Both the position numbers and the translations under genes were made by a program. A stretch of 64,000 nucleotides of DNA from Dipteris shenzhenensis (Eukaryota > Polypodiophyta > Polypodiopsida > Gleicheniales): the NCBI GenBank assembly GCA_047967505.1, contig CM106538.1; one strand, written 5' to 3'. Shown here one piece after another: positions 34,384-46,254 of this stretch. The notes beneath the pieces were generated by a model. That model was given only the letters and a program-made list of their open reading frames with translations, had not been told where the DNA came from and made no database searches. Each line of letters starts with the position of its first letter. Position 1 is the first letter of the stretch.

Positions 34384-34679
34384 GTTAGCCCCTCTTCCAG
34401 AGATTCCCTAGGCAGTAAGGTGGGCTCTATAGAAACAGGTTGGTTTTTCTGACAACAAGCTATTTTTCCCATTTTCCCTATGATTGGAGCCTTTGGATTA
34501 TTGATTTATATGGTTGGTTTTTTCAAGCATTAATAGTTGTTCTTTTCACTAGAAAAAGAACTGTAAACCCTTGATGGTGATAAATAAATTTTAATGATGT
34601 AAACTTGTGTTTTGGAAAAAGTAGTCAAAGAAGGTGATAATTCAAGTTGATAGCGTTAGTACTTGCAATGCCACTAGTC

Positions 34680-35265
34680 CTTGCAACTTTTAGAGTTCTG
34701 GCATAAGAGGTATGGTCATGTGAATTTTAAAAATCCGAAATAGTTCAGAATCCAAAAATGGTCATTGGTATTCAAAGGCTCAAATTCCTAGGGAAAGTTT
34801 GTAAATTAGTTTTGGTAATAAATCCAAAGAAATTTTTAGTGGGACAACTAAAGCAAAGAGTTCTTGATTTAAAAAAAATAATCATTATATGGGGTCACCT
34901 TTATACTAGATGTAATAGATATTTTTGGGTATATTTTATCAAAGAGAAATCAAAACCATTAGAAATCAAAGCCATAGTAGAAATTCAAATTAGTGCGAAG
35001 GTCAAAGTATTGAGATGAGATAATGATGGTAAATATGTCTTCAACATTCTTTAAATTTTGCATAAATTATGGATTTAGAAGGCAATTTACATGTGTAGAG
35101 ACACCATAATAACCTGACTAGAAAAAAGTAATAGAGCCAAGTTTAATGAAAAACTTGCCAACAAAATATGGGGTGAATGATAATACAAAAGGAATACAAG
35201 GCAAGACTCCTTATGAAGCTTTTATTGCATAGAAACCAAAGATGCATATCTTATGCTCACATTCA
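34680..35265 (+). pseudogene. Copia pre-integrase/integrase relic
   Basis: WHKRYGHVNFKNPK (about 34692-34740) is a GAG-pre-integrase motif. The integrase core follows, with RYFWVYFIKEKSKPLE (about 34918-34965), AKVKVLR then a stop and DNDGKYV (about 34998-35035). NYGFRRQFTCVETP (about 35063-35105) and GKTPYEAFIA (about 35200-35230) come from other frames. The order matches a copia integrase broken by several frameshifts. No LTRs were identified. Confidence 0.75.
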
Positions 35266-37333
35266 AGGAACTGCAAGATGCATCAAGAGCAATAGAAAAG
35301 CTGCTCCAGGTACCCTTGAAACCAAGAAACCAAACGCAAATGAAGATGGAGCTCTAGGGAGCCAACTAAGCTACAAAACGGTAGTTCAAGGCGGACAGTC
35401 GATCATGACCAATGCAAGGAGCTGTCCCAAGTGACATGAGACTAGCACGGCCACATGTAAAGCTTGGTAAAGGGGACGAACATGGTCTTTGATGCTATTG
35501 TGAAGTCCAGGGGCAATCGTGACCAAGGGAGCTTGCAAGCTGCTCATAGATGAATGTCTCACTACCACAAGCTTTGCTGTTGAGGCTATGGAGGCTAGAA
35601 AACAAAGGGGGAAAGAGGCAAAACAAAGAAGGAAAGAAGGGGGAGTAGGGGTGAGAGCGAGGAAGGGTGGAAGTAAAGGTGACAAGGAGCAAGAAAGGTA
35701 ATGGGCGAGCTATAAGGGGGGGAGTAGGGACCTCGAAGTTACGGCCTAAAGAATTCTTCATAACAAGGTAGAATATTGCCCCTGTCGGCCTGAGTACCGA
35801 ACATTGTAGATGAGCTTTAAGAGGGATGCATCGAGATGCCGAGTGTGGCAAAGGTTGAAGAGTTGCTCGGCTTTGGCCATGATCATCATTGTCGAGGCTC
35901 ATGAGCTCCATGACAAGGATTCTAAGGGGGGGATATCGGGGCCAAGGAGGGAATTGGCAGTCCATTGCGAGGGGGTAAGGTCAGAGACTTAGGAGCCATG
36001 GCTACCCTACATGAAGGAGACAATGCGATGACAAACTAAAATGTGATGCTCGATACATGTTGCTTGATGAATGCCTAGGCTAAGCTGCAACAAGGTGAAC
36101 AACACATGGAAGAGAGAGAGGCATTGCAAAGGAGCGAGTGGACCGGAACCCGAAACCAATTTAGAAATGAGCAATATTTAACTCACCCTCACTAAGGGCC
36201 TTATGTCACAGAGGGGGAAATAGCTATTTTTGTTATGTGCACCATGGGAAATAGAGGGGAAATAGGGGGGAAATAGAGTGGGATAGCACCCCATGCTCTA
36301 CACCTCATGGTGCTATTTCCCTTACCCTTGAGAACCTTTGATGTGACATTTCCTTATAGCCCTCTCTCATTTTCCCTCAGATCGTTATGTCATGCATCAT
36401 AGGAAAAACAACAAAATTAAGCTCTTTCAAGGGAAAAGCATCCAAATTAGCCATCATTATTTCCCTCCTATTTCTCCTCCATGACATGAGCCCCTAACAT
36501 GACATGTGGACCTATACCCAATTTTGCGGCTCTCAGGACGACGACAAAATTCAAGCATTGATTTTAGGCTATGTTCACACATTGCATTGCCCATTCTTGA
36601 AAAGGTGGTGTGAAGGGCTACCATCTAGTTGGCCCAATAGGATGGATTGATACAAAAGATTTGTGTCTAGTCCATGAAAACTGCCCACTCCATGGCCAAC
36701 TCTTACAACTGCTACATGATTGGCCCATTCCAGCTCCTTAAACAGTTACACCAATCACAGGTTGGTGACACAAATTGGCAGCCTGGCCAATTCTGCGGAT
36801 GGTTTGAACCCACCCTTACCTTTTGAAGGAACACCATCACTATCGCCACCAGCAGCCATCCTCCAATTCTCTTTCCTCCTCCGTCAACAACAGCAATCGC
36901 CAAAAGATGAATGTGGATGGTTGGATGAGGTCCCTTCTGTAAACATATCCATCACCTCCAATGGTACTGGGCGCCCTAGGAAATGATGAGTCTGAAACCT
37001 GGTACAACTGGTCACCACAAGGATGCGCCACCCGCCGCCGTCGACAAACCTATCATGTGCCTTTCACCACTCATCAAGTCCTATCGCCATCTGCTCGATG
37101 TTGCGGTTTTGCCACGTGTCTTGATCAGGGGTCCGTTAGACGGCCAAAAATCGCCTTGGTTAGCAACAGGTTGAAACCGTCTCCAAATGTTCACGTGAGT
37201 CACCGGTTATGCCGGTTTCCGAGGGTAGCCGTCGCCTTGGCACGTGCTCCATGTGACGTGCCTAACACCATCACTCTTACCACTCTACTGATTGCATTTG
37301 GCCAATTGGACGGCTGGAAGAAGAACAGTGGAG
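35266..37333. other. No gene recognised; GGGGAAATAG repeats and likely promoter DNA
   Basis: At 36207-36290 the word GGGGAAATAG recurs about four times, with complementary CTATTTCCC words near 36310-36330 and 36460-36480 that could fold. Purine-rich DNA lies at 35585-35700. The last few hundred bases are the 5' flank of the plastid-type gene. Antisense and overlapping frames at 36712-37362 are not supported. Confidence 0.5.
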
Positions 37334-37729
37334 ATGGCTTCCTGCACTACGGTGTTGGCTAAGCCAGCCTCGCCCACCTTATCGTTTTCGCCTCCGCATA
37401 GCTTTCCCCCCTCCTCTGCCTTTTCTCTCCGCTCTTCTCCTCGCCTCTTGATCATCTCTTCCATTAACCTCTCACGATCTGCCCCAGTTCTCCCTTGCCG
37501 TGATAGTAGCCGTAACAATCTCGAGCCTGATAATGACGCAGAAGATGAGACGGGTGCCAAACTGGACCTCAGTGCTTTCGAATCAGCTCTTGGAAAGTCT
37601 TTTGGAAGCGTCCTGTGGTTTTCGGTATTGATTGGAACCTTTGCAATCTGTGCCGGCGGGTATGTGTATCTTCTCGTAAATTTTGGAGATTTTTCGGACA
37701 TACCCATCTTCAACGGCTCTTCAAAGTGA
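37334..37729 (+). CDS. Predicted plastid-targeted single-pass membrane protein, 131 aa
   Basis: The frame opens at an ATG (MASCTTVLAKPASPTLSFS) and ends with TGA at 37727-37729, with no intron. The first 55 or so residues are rich in Ser, Pro and Arg with almost no acidic residues, as in chloroplast transit peptides. An acidic stretch follows (about 60-75, DNDAEDE), then a hydrophobic span of about 22 residues (near 94-115, VLWFSVLIGTFAICAGGYVY). The tail is short (DFSDIPIFNGSSK). GC content and codon use stand out from the surrounding AT-rich repeats. I do not recognise the family, so plastid membrane localisation is inferred from composition. The 218-codon antisense frame (37285-37941) is taken as a shadow. 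A frame upstream of the ATG would need a TTG start. Confidence 0.7.
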   Translation: MASCTTVLAKPASPTLSFSPPHSFPPSSAFSLRSSPRLLIISSINLSRSAPVLPCRDSSRNNLEPDNDAEDETGAKLDLSAFESALGKSFGSVLWFSVLIGTFAICAGGYVYLLVNFGDFSDIPIFNGSSK

Positions 37730-37924
37730 TTGACCCTGCAAGTCAGGCCCCGTCTTAAAGGAAGCGTGTGTTCCTTTCTTGGGTTGTCGCACAAGTTGCC
37801 CAAATGCTCTTGGACCGGCAATCTTTCTTGAACTATGTCTGATTGAATAATATGTGCCACAAGCAACGCACGTTTGTCTCGCAGGATGTCATGGAGGGAC
37901 TTCCACCTACCATATGGAAAGTTG

Positions 37925-38245
37925 TTACCAGATTGGTGCATGGTTTATGTTGATGATGATGCCATGCTTTACGTTGGTGAAAGTGAGCATAATGTTTAAA
38001 GCTCGTAGGAGTGGGAGGTTGGTTTGCTTGTGTTGAAGCGTAATCTGAGCGTCGGCGTAATTATAGGGCGTGAGTAAGAGGACATAGTTCACACCCTGGA
38101 CGATCTCTAAAGGAGCAGATGTCCTCCGTCGTTGGTACCATCCTAAGATGAACAGGTCAATCAACAGAACTTTCTCACAGTACGGGGTGCCAAGTGCCAA
38201 GCGATCGCCATAGCCGGCCTTCAACTTACCAGACTGTATTGTCAT
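37925..38245 (-). CDS. Unrecognised 106-codon open frame
   Basis: An ATG-initiated minus-strand frame (MTIQSGKLKAGYGDRLALG, then VNYVLLLTPYNYADAQI). It has no motif I can name and no splice evidence. It lies tail-to-tail with the plastid-type gene. It could be a fragment of an unrecognised element or chance. Confidence 0.2.
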   Translation of the reverse strand: MTIQSGKLKAGYGDRLALGTPYCEKVLLIDLFILGWYQRRRTSAPLEIVQGVNYVLLLTPYNYADAQITLQHKQTNLPLLRALNIMLTFTNVKHGIIININHAPIW

Positions 38246-38681
38246 TTGCTTAGTTATTCATTTCAATTGGGTGAAGAGTTTGCAATGCTGGATTAAGGTT
38301 TGAATGATGATGTTAAAGAATATGTAGACCTATCATGTGTAAGGTTTTAAGTGTTGGAAAGACAAATGTTATGTCTCTTTTGAGCAGTCTGTAGTGTGAC
38401 CCTCAAAACTCAGATGAGACGTAACAGGCAGCAAGATACATGATTGTGCTACACTTAACATGAGCAATCTTTTAGCTGATTGGCCCAAATTCCTCCTAAA
38501 GTTAACAGGATTTAGGCGGTTTCAGAATGTTTAGTTTTGAAGACAATCATATAGAAACTGTGCTTGCATGGGTTCCTCGGGAGTACACTTGAATTTCACC
38601 TTGTTTGGTAAGCCTTTCCAACATGGCAAAAGGTAAAGCTACTCTATTGGGATGAGAGTTTGACATTTCTTTTTCGACATA

Positions 38682-38951
38682 CGAAGAATCAACGCTGAAA
38701 TTATGGAGTCATGAGTCTATATGATGACAGTGTATGCCAGAGTGATTGTGTAGTTTGAGCAGCAGCCCAGGTCACGTCTAACGTTTTTCAGTAATGTTTC
38801 TTTATGCTCGCAGTTATGCTACTAATGATTTATGAAGAATCAACGTTGAAATTATGGAATCATTAGTCTTAGTAGTTTGACCAGCAGCTTAGGTCATGTC
38901 TAACGTTTTTCCGTAATGTTTCTTTTTGCTTGCAATTATACTAATAATGAT
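38682..38951 (+). repeat. Tandem duplication, 120-150 bp units
   Basis: GAAGAATCAACG(C/T)TGAAATTATGGA opens copy 1 (38682-38829) and copy 2 (38833-38951). Both contain GGTCA(C/T)GTCTAACGTTTTTC and TAATGATTT. Copy 2 lacks about 30 bp present in copy 1. Confidence 0.9.
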
Positions 38952-39048
38952 TTGTAATTTGAGCGGTAGGTATATTGATAGTGTCACATACTCTTTTATT
39001 GCTTCAAAGTGTATTTGGTATTCTTCTCCGTTTTGGAAGTTGTAATGA

Positions 39049-39069
39049 ACCCCCGCCCCCCCCCCCCTC

Positions 39070-39116
<47 letters not shown>

Positions 39117-39215
39117 CGCGCACACACAAAAAGCTGATAGTACATAGATGTACTATGTACTATCGGCACGTGCGCGCACATACACACACAAAAAGCCGAT
39201 AGTACATAGATATCT
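39049..39215. repeat. Poly-C/(CT)n microsatellite followed by duplicated hairpin unit
   Basis: A C-rich run and about 22 CT repeats (39058-39114) are followed by two copies of GCGCACA(TA)CACACAAAAAGC with GATAGTACATAGAT (about 39117-39150 and 39173-39212). The first copy forms a hairpin, GATAGTACATAG pairing with CTATGTACTATC. The surrounding 37730-40750 has no recognised gene beyond the features listed; 39230-39590 is GC-richer with several CACGTG words. Confidence 0.8.
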
Positions 39216-40749
39216 ATTTTATTTATTAAGGAGAGGATCCACGTGCAACGTTGTGGAGGTTTGGAGAGAGGAGTAGGGAGGTAAGGAGGAGGTTCGAGAG
39301 TGTGGACACGTGGCAAAGCCACACAGACACATGCTGATGTGACGCGATCCATGTAGACTCGTAGGCTGTGTGCAACATGACGTGGCGCAGGCGGAGGCTA
39401 CACGGCTTGCATCGCATGCGGAGCGGAGACGATTTGGCGTGCAAGCGAGGAGCAACGTGGTGGAGTGAGGGTGTGTTAGGCTACGTGTAAGATTGCGAGG
39501 AGCAGAGGGCACGAGATTGTACATTAGATTGAGAGGGCCACGTATATGATGTGCCACGTGTCACGTTGAGATTTGTGGTAAAATATTTACAAGAGATGCG
39601 ATATGTACACTTCTACATTGCATGATGGAAGATTCCATTCCAAGTCAAGGGAATGGAAACTGTGTTGTGCCGATGTCATGAGGAAACAAATAGGGGAGTT
39701 CGTGAGTGAGCATCTAGTGAAAAAGAAACATCTTCCCCATCACATACTTGTATACTATGCCATCTTCTTGATGGAAAACTACTCCATATAGACTTCTTCA
39801 GTTAGCTCCATAGTTTTTGTTGGTCTACATCAATGTGCAACTTCAATACTGTCTTTTAAACTATTGTTCTAATACACCCTTTTCCATTTTAGATTCAATC
39901 ACAGCCTTTGTGCTGTTGTACGTATTATACGTGAATAAAGCTTTCCAAGAGCACCTTGCATGTAGCTATAGGCAATAGGAACATCGAATTCTTCTATTGT
40001 GTCTTCGCAATTCCTTTCTTCACATTGCCATCATTTGTTGTTCATCATTGCAACGTTTAAGGGAAAAAATTTGAGGGGGAAATCAGAGTATATGTAATCC
40101 CTTGTGAGGCTCTTTTGAATAACTAAAACAACTTCTTCAGTCACACAAGGTGTCTATCTAACTATGAGCTTATAGACAGGCAAGCCACTGGCCTATAGAT
40201 GGGGTGATAATTTATAATTGAGCATTCAATCCCACATCCAATATCACAAGTTTGCATAGCTTAGAGGGGCTTAATACAATTAGATTGAGGAACTTTGGCC
40301 ACCTTTGAGCATAGCATCCCATGTAAGACAAAGTGAGGTCAGTTGTCTGCTGTTGGTATCTACTTCTTTAGCTTTGTACTCCGCCTTCCAAGCATAATGA
40401 GCAAATGACTTTCACCCTTCATGGACAACTCATAAAGGACACTCCCCCTTTAAGAGATGCCATGTGGTGTCTTCTTTTATCGTCACATGGCAAGCAAGTA
40501 ATAGATTTGGTGCTGCGGATGAAGAATCTTTTACATTAAGTGTCCAAACTTGTGTTGTTTGGGGTGTGGGTTTTGTCCCAACGAGAGATGTATCATTACG
40601 TGGAAAGTCTTTATGGGGTTTGATTTAAAGGACGCATGAGTGAGTAAAGCATAAATATTTAAAAAAAGTAGCAGAGAAAAAAGAAAATCTAAAAAGTTAT
40701 ACTAGAGCTGAGAAGCACCAATATTATGAGAAAGTTAAAAGACCACTAT

Positions 40750-42070
40750 AACAAAAAAATTCAAAATTTTCCTAGAATAGCTTACCATAGCTATCCTTGT
40801 ACTTTCCATTAATAAACTAGGGCTCATGTCATGTTTATGGACATTAATATATGCTACTTAATAATAGAGAAATTAATGGGTATTTGACAAGCACACCCTT
40901 AGGAATATGTGTAGCATTCATGAGACAATTTAAAGGACTAGCCCTTGCCTAGTGAGATAAAATGGTACAAATCTGTTAGATATTAAGGTCGAGGGATAAA
41001 GAGTAGGCTTGTAGAAGCATGCGATTATTAAGGGATTTCATCTATGTACAATGTGATAGTCTCACATGCATCCACCAACCTTATAAACATAGTAGCATTC
41101 CTAGATGAGGACAACAAATCATGACAGAAAAATCGGTGCTTTGGGTCTATGGTGACTTTTCATCAATCTATTCAAATTGTATGGTTGAGTATTGATCAAC
41201 CACCAACTTGGCTATTGACTTGTGCTTCTATATCTTTACTTGGAAGTTCCTAATAACAAAAATTTCCAACATTGTCCTAGAGAAGCTTACAATAACTATC
41301 CTCATACCTCCCACTAATACGCTAGAGTTCTGTCATATTTATGGACATCAATATATGAAGCTTAACAATTTAGAAATTCAAGGGTATAAACAATGTGCTC
41401 ACCCATCAAAATATGTGTAGCATTCATCGTGAGACAATTTAAGGATTAGGCTTATGCATAGTCAAATAAAATGGTATTCATCTATTCATGTCAAATGGTC
41501 TCCACATGGACATCTCATGAGAATTCTTTATTTTAGAATAGCATCCAACAACATCTTGAAATGTGTTGTATATTAAGGTTGAGACATCTATGGAAGACTT
41601 GTAGCAAGCATGGGATTACTAACGGATTTTGTCTATGTACAATGTGGCACTGTTACCACACACATCCACCTACTTATGAATGTAGTGGCATGACTATATG
41701 AGGACTTTGAGTCTATGTGACTTTTTATCAATTTGGTCAAATTGGATGGTTGACTATACTGACTTGACTATTGACGTCTGCTTCTACATCTTTCTAGACT
41801 CGATTTTACATGATGAGCGCTTGTCCGTTTGTTACAACTAGATAGGGATACACTTGCCATATGAATGTAGTGACATGATTGAATGAGGGCAATAGGTCAT
41901 GACTTAAACTTTGGTGACTTTGGGTATGTTTGTCAAACTATATGGTAGCTATTGATAACCATTGATTACTACTGACTTTTGCCTCTATATCTTTCTAAAC
42001 CATTGTACATGGGCACTTGTCCTTTTACTATAACAAGTATTCTATGCTTTTGCAATCCATGTAGATGGGC
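40750..42070. repeat. Degenerate tandem array, about 500-bp period
   Basis: Segments at 40751-41240 and 41257-41805 align along their length (shared words TATGTGTAGCATTCAT, GAGACAATTTAA, TCTATGTACAATGTG, CTATTGAC, CTTCTA.ATCTTT). A third partial copy spans about 41830-42050 (GAATGTAGTGACATGAT, ATATCTTTCTA). Units differ by substitutions and indels. No coding signal. Confidence 0.8.
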
Positions 42071-43620
42071 ATATGTTGGGAACGACATGCATGCATGTTA
42101 CAACCAACACAACGGCAATAGTTCAATCAATGTTGCAGTCAAGATGAAAATGTAGGGTTTGGTCACCAATACCTTATAGCTAGGGTATGGGTATATTCAC
42201 ATTTGGAATTGGCCTATAAGATAAAGCCGTCAGGAAGGAAGTGCTCTTTGAAGTTCCCCCCCAGGTTGTAAGCAGATTAGGATGAGGGGCCATTGAATGT
42301 GGGAAGGTATTATCCCCAAAGTCCATCTGATCAGTCCTCCATCCTTTGGGACTAGGAGGCCAATACCTAGGTACCCATGGCTCAAAAGCCCTTGTGAAGG
42401 ATGGTTCTCCCTCATAGAACTATACATGCGACCTTAAGGGTCCCTCGACTGATACGGGTACGGGGTTGCAAGTATGGGGTTGCTTGGTGAATTACCAGAT
42501 ACTCTAGTGGGTCTTATTGGTGGTCGCCCTATTTTGCCTGGAAAATGGATTGATTTGGTCGGGGTCAGCCAAGCTGAACCGTCCCATGAGATTGGAGAAC
42601 AAACTCGCTAAAGCAAGAGGCTATGGTGGAAGGAATTGGGATTGGGGCCGTATAGGGCTATATTTGGGAGCCATAGAGGCTCTAGGATTTAGGCACATGT
42701 TTTCCCCCATCTCAACGTCGAAGCTCATAGTGTCCTCTAAACTTGAGGACTTTGTGTGCATGGGACCGTGTATGGAGTACGAGCTCAAGGTCAAGATACC
42801 GAACAAAATTGATAGTGCAGCACTAGATGGACCGGTTAGGATGTTGTTGGAAGCGCTATCCTCTAGCTCAGGTTCAACACCTATCACCCTCCCAGACCTC
42901 AGGCACATGTGTTGCCTACCCCGCCTAACTGCTTATAGTGGACTCACCTCTAGAAGATCCTCGTTTCTTCCCACACCTTCTCATCCCTTTCGGTAATAAA
43001 GGAAACACATACACATTGCACCCAAAGCATGAGATTCATGCAAAGATCTTGTGGAATTGCCTAGTGTTGTGCATAGCTTCTGCATTGCATTACGGACTAG
43101 CTCCTTGTGCAAGAATCTATCGAGCATCATGTGGAGATGTGTGGACACATTGTTCCATAGTGTACAAAGACATTTTTCATCCTTTTGTATATAGCATGCA
43201 CACAATAGGTAGATTTATCCACATAAAAAACTCTAAAAGGGACAAATATGTGTGCAATCAAACCCTTTCATGTCCAACCACCTTTATTAGGAGGTGGGTT
43301 GCATCTAAAGACTCAAGTAGTTCTCACATCTAACGTTTCACAACATCCCAACAAGACGAGTTTAAATGGAAGCATGTTCAATCTCTAAACTGGCACTTTT
43401 GAGGGCCCTTTTTCATTTGCACTAGCATAGATGAAAAATGGTCTTGAAAATCTCCCCTTTCAAAATCTTGGCATGTCCAACCGCCTTTCTTATGTTGTAT
43501 CTGTAACCCCTACATGGCATCTAAAAATCATGAAAGGGGCATTTTTGGAGGTCCTTTCTCATCTCCACTAGTGCAGATGAAAAAGGCCTCCATAAGTTCC
43601 CTTGTCGTGATTTTTTTGTG
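42071..43620. other. No gene assigned; one 159-codon open frame
   Basis: The frame at 42517-42996 (plus) is open and includes SKLEDFVCMGPCMEYELKVK, but I recognise no domain and no splice context. It is left unassigned. The rest is AT-rich. Confidence 0.35.
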
Positions 43621-43826
43621 TAGTTGTCTAGGTGGGAAACCTTGCGTGCTCACATCTGACATTTTTAGCATGGACACCCTTGCCATTTCAAATCACCTAG
43701 GTAGCTATCTAGGTAGGAACCCCTGCGTGCTCACATTTGTGTAGCTGTCTAGGTAGGAAGCCCTACGTGCTCACATCTGACATTTTTAGCATGGACACCC
43801 TTGCCATTTCAAATCACCTATTCGTC
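43621..43826 (+). repeat. Recent 120-bp tandem duplication
   Basis: GTAG(T/C)TGTCTAGGT(G/A)GGAA opens 80-bp copies at 43621-43700 and 43741-43820. They are nearly identical, including CATCTGACATTTTTAGCATG. A shorter intermediate copy lies at 43700-43739. Confidence 0.9.
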
Positions 43827-45149
43827 ATCAAATACCCGTAACAAAGTAAGCTTCATGGGAACCTCCTTATATAGATGTATGATAACTATTGAGCTCACAT
43901 GAGTTGTTTTCCAAAACGTCACGATGGAATGAGTTCTCTTGGAAGCATGTTGAAGAATCTCATGTAGTGTACTTTTGAGTGTTTACTTTTGGTTGTATAT
44001 ATATATAGAACAAATTTTGATGTTTTTGACTAACTTGTTATATCCTATACTCTTCATGATGCATGCTTCACCTGCACCATAGCACTTGTAATGCTTTAAT
44101 GGTATCATTCCAAATATTTATTCAAAATTTTTTTGGTCTCATGTTCACAATTGGAATGTGTACTACAACATGAAGACAAAGTTTATCGAATTCCATTGAG
44201 TAATGCACAAGTTATGGGTCAGGAAAGATAACCATATGCAAAAAATGCCCTAAACCTCACCAAAAATGGCTACACCCAAGAAAACATTGACCTTGATGCC
44301 CTCCCACTCTTTTCCCCTTAGTTTCTTATGTCATTTTGTGTGATTTTGGGTGCCTATCACTACTATGATCACAAAATCCACTGCTAGATTTTGCTATGAT
44401 CTACAGACAATCGTGATACTAGAACCCCCTTAAATGGCACCTTATCGAGATGAGGGGGGAGGATCGGTTGCACATATGCAGAGTCCCAATTAAATATTCC
44501 AGGTAGCATCCACCTTACTGGTAGCCTAGCCTAGCCTAGCATAGGCAGTCATATATATCATCGTTTGGCCACAGGTGTATATTTATCTTACTCCATATCC
44601 CATGACATGCGATTAGATGGTTGCCATGGAAGAATTTAGTACTCATTAGATCCAAGATCATAATAATTCAATGGCAAGAAAACTAGCAAATTGAAAATTG
44701 TAACCATTTTGAATGGCAATATAACTAGAAATTTTAAAATTCATTCTGTTGCGCCTTTTGGAATCTCTGAATAGGCACTTTTGCACTTTTGAAGGCCCAT
44801 TTTCATGTGCACTAGCGTAGATGAAAAAGGTCTTAAAATGTGGTCCTTTAATGGCATTTAGCATGCTCTTCAGAATAGTGAATGACATGTTCTGAAAGAG
44901 AATGAAAGGCTCAATTTCAAAAGAGGATGAAATCACAGGACTAAAAATTGTTAGAAGTTGCATGCACTAGGAGTTTGAGTAGAAGATGAAGATGCCAAAG
45001 CAATACTCTTACAAGATTACCACCGAGGTAAACTAAGTTGGTAACTATCGTACGGCTTAACTTTGATGCTCTTTCTTTCCATGACATTGTGTTGCAACTC
45101 ATGTCGACACTACGAGGAGTCTTATGACACAATTGGCCTCATTCAACTC
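43827..45149. other. No gene recognised
   Basis: AT-rich with only short frames. CCTAGCCTAGCCTAGC at about 44525-44540 is a small simple repeat. The last 200 bp may belong to the 5' part of the copia gag relic that follows. Confidence 0.45.
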
Positions 45150-45650
45150 TCCAGTCACACAAAAGATGATGCAATGGCTATACTATGAAGAGTATGCCTC
45201 AGGATTTTGACTATGTTGTGACCACTTTAAAGAATCTTCTGAACCAACAGTATGCCTCAGGATTTTGACTATGTTGTGACCACTTTAAAGAATCTTCTGA
45301 ACCAACACTAGAGAGCATTATTAGTGCTCTACAAGAAGAAGAGAGAAAGAAGAATTCAAGGAAGGTAGAAGATCAAACTCAAGCACTTGTAGTGAAGTTC
45401 TCGTCAAAGGGCAAGTACAAAGCATGCAAGCATTTGAGAAAGACGAATCATCTTGACAAAGATTTCCATAGGATCAAATTGTGGCAAAAAAAATCACTCT
45501 AAGAAGTTTTGCAATGAGAAGAATAAAGTCAAGGCAAATATGGTTGAAGAAAGAAATCCATCAGCCAATGAAGTAACAAATTTTGTGGTAGCATCATCAA
45601 ATCAAGGAAAAAAATTTGTGGTAGAGGAAGATAAAGACTGTACCTTCTAA
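45150..45650 (+). pseudogene. Copia gag relic with 58-bp internal duplication
   Basis: A gag block (MPQDFDYVVTTLKNLLNQQ) is followed by a duplicated segment, then LESIISALQEEERKKNSRK (about 45305-45365). A partial zinc knuckle comes next (NCGKKNHSKKFC, about 45477-45515) and a lysine-rich tail that stops at 45648-45650. A perfect 58-bp tandem duplication (45192-45249 and 45250-45307) shifts the frame. Typical of copia gag by motif order. Pol was not found downstream. Confidence 0.72.
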
Positions 45651-46254
45651 AGTCCAACATCTTTGAACTTTTGTCATCACTTGGTCATGTAGTCAATTTT
45701 GAGGTTCTCTGCCTGGAGTAGTACTCCAAAAGGAATGTTATGTGTTTTTGTTTCTTATAGACTTTGTAAATCACCTCTGGTCCCCATATGATGTAGGCCA
45801 TGTGATATGTGTTTGCCTCCATTGTATCTCTTGCAGACATGAGAAAATAGGTCCACACAAAGGCCTAAGATTAACCCTTGTACATGCAAGAGAGAGAACC
45901 ATTTGGGGGGGTTTTATCCCATTTTGTAAACCTTGACTCTTGGGCACTCTTGCTAGCATGAGATCCTAGCCATAGATTTATCCTTGACCACCATGAGATG
46001 GCATGTGAAACTATGTGACTAGATGTATCCTTGACATAGCATGAGGAAAACCCTTGAGGGAGGGTATGTTGAGATAGTTGTGATCAAGGGCTTGCTCTAA
46101 GGTGCATGTGTTCATCTAGTAGCAATCACACGTGTGTGTGTGTGTGTGTAGTGAAGCACACTTAGTGTTGTGGACCATGACACAGGTGATGATGTAATGC
46201 AAGTGTTGCAATGCTTCTGAGCTAGGAGATGAGAGTAGAAATCTATGTAGCAAG

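Larger units (their letters stand above)
31514..34388 (-). mobile_element. Gag-only LTR element (TR-GAG-like), TSD GTTAG
   Basis: The element is 31519-34383 and is flanked by perfect GTTAG duplications (31514-31518 and 34384-34388). LTRs are about 333 and 331 bp, with a 2.2-kb interior. On the minus strand the order is LTR (34383-34053), primer site, long leader, gag (about 33000-32131), polypurine tract, LTR (31851-31519). No protease, integrase or RT is present, and the spacing leaves no room for them. It must have depended on enzymes of another copia element. Confidence 0.9.

Noticed and set aside
37285-37941. 218-codon antisense frame over the plastid-type gene
   Set aside because: Arg/Glu-rich mirror of a Ser/Pro-rich coding strand. 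The plus-strand product has a coherent transit peptide and membrane span, so this is a shadow.
40750-42070. CRISPR-like repeat array
   Set aside because: Units are about 500 bp and degenerate with no conserved short repeat, and the genome is eukaryotic.
42517-42996. 159-codon plus-strand frame
   Set aside because: Long but without motif or splice context in a repeat-rich area. Left unassigned rather than called a gene.
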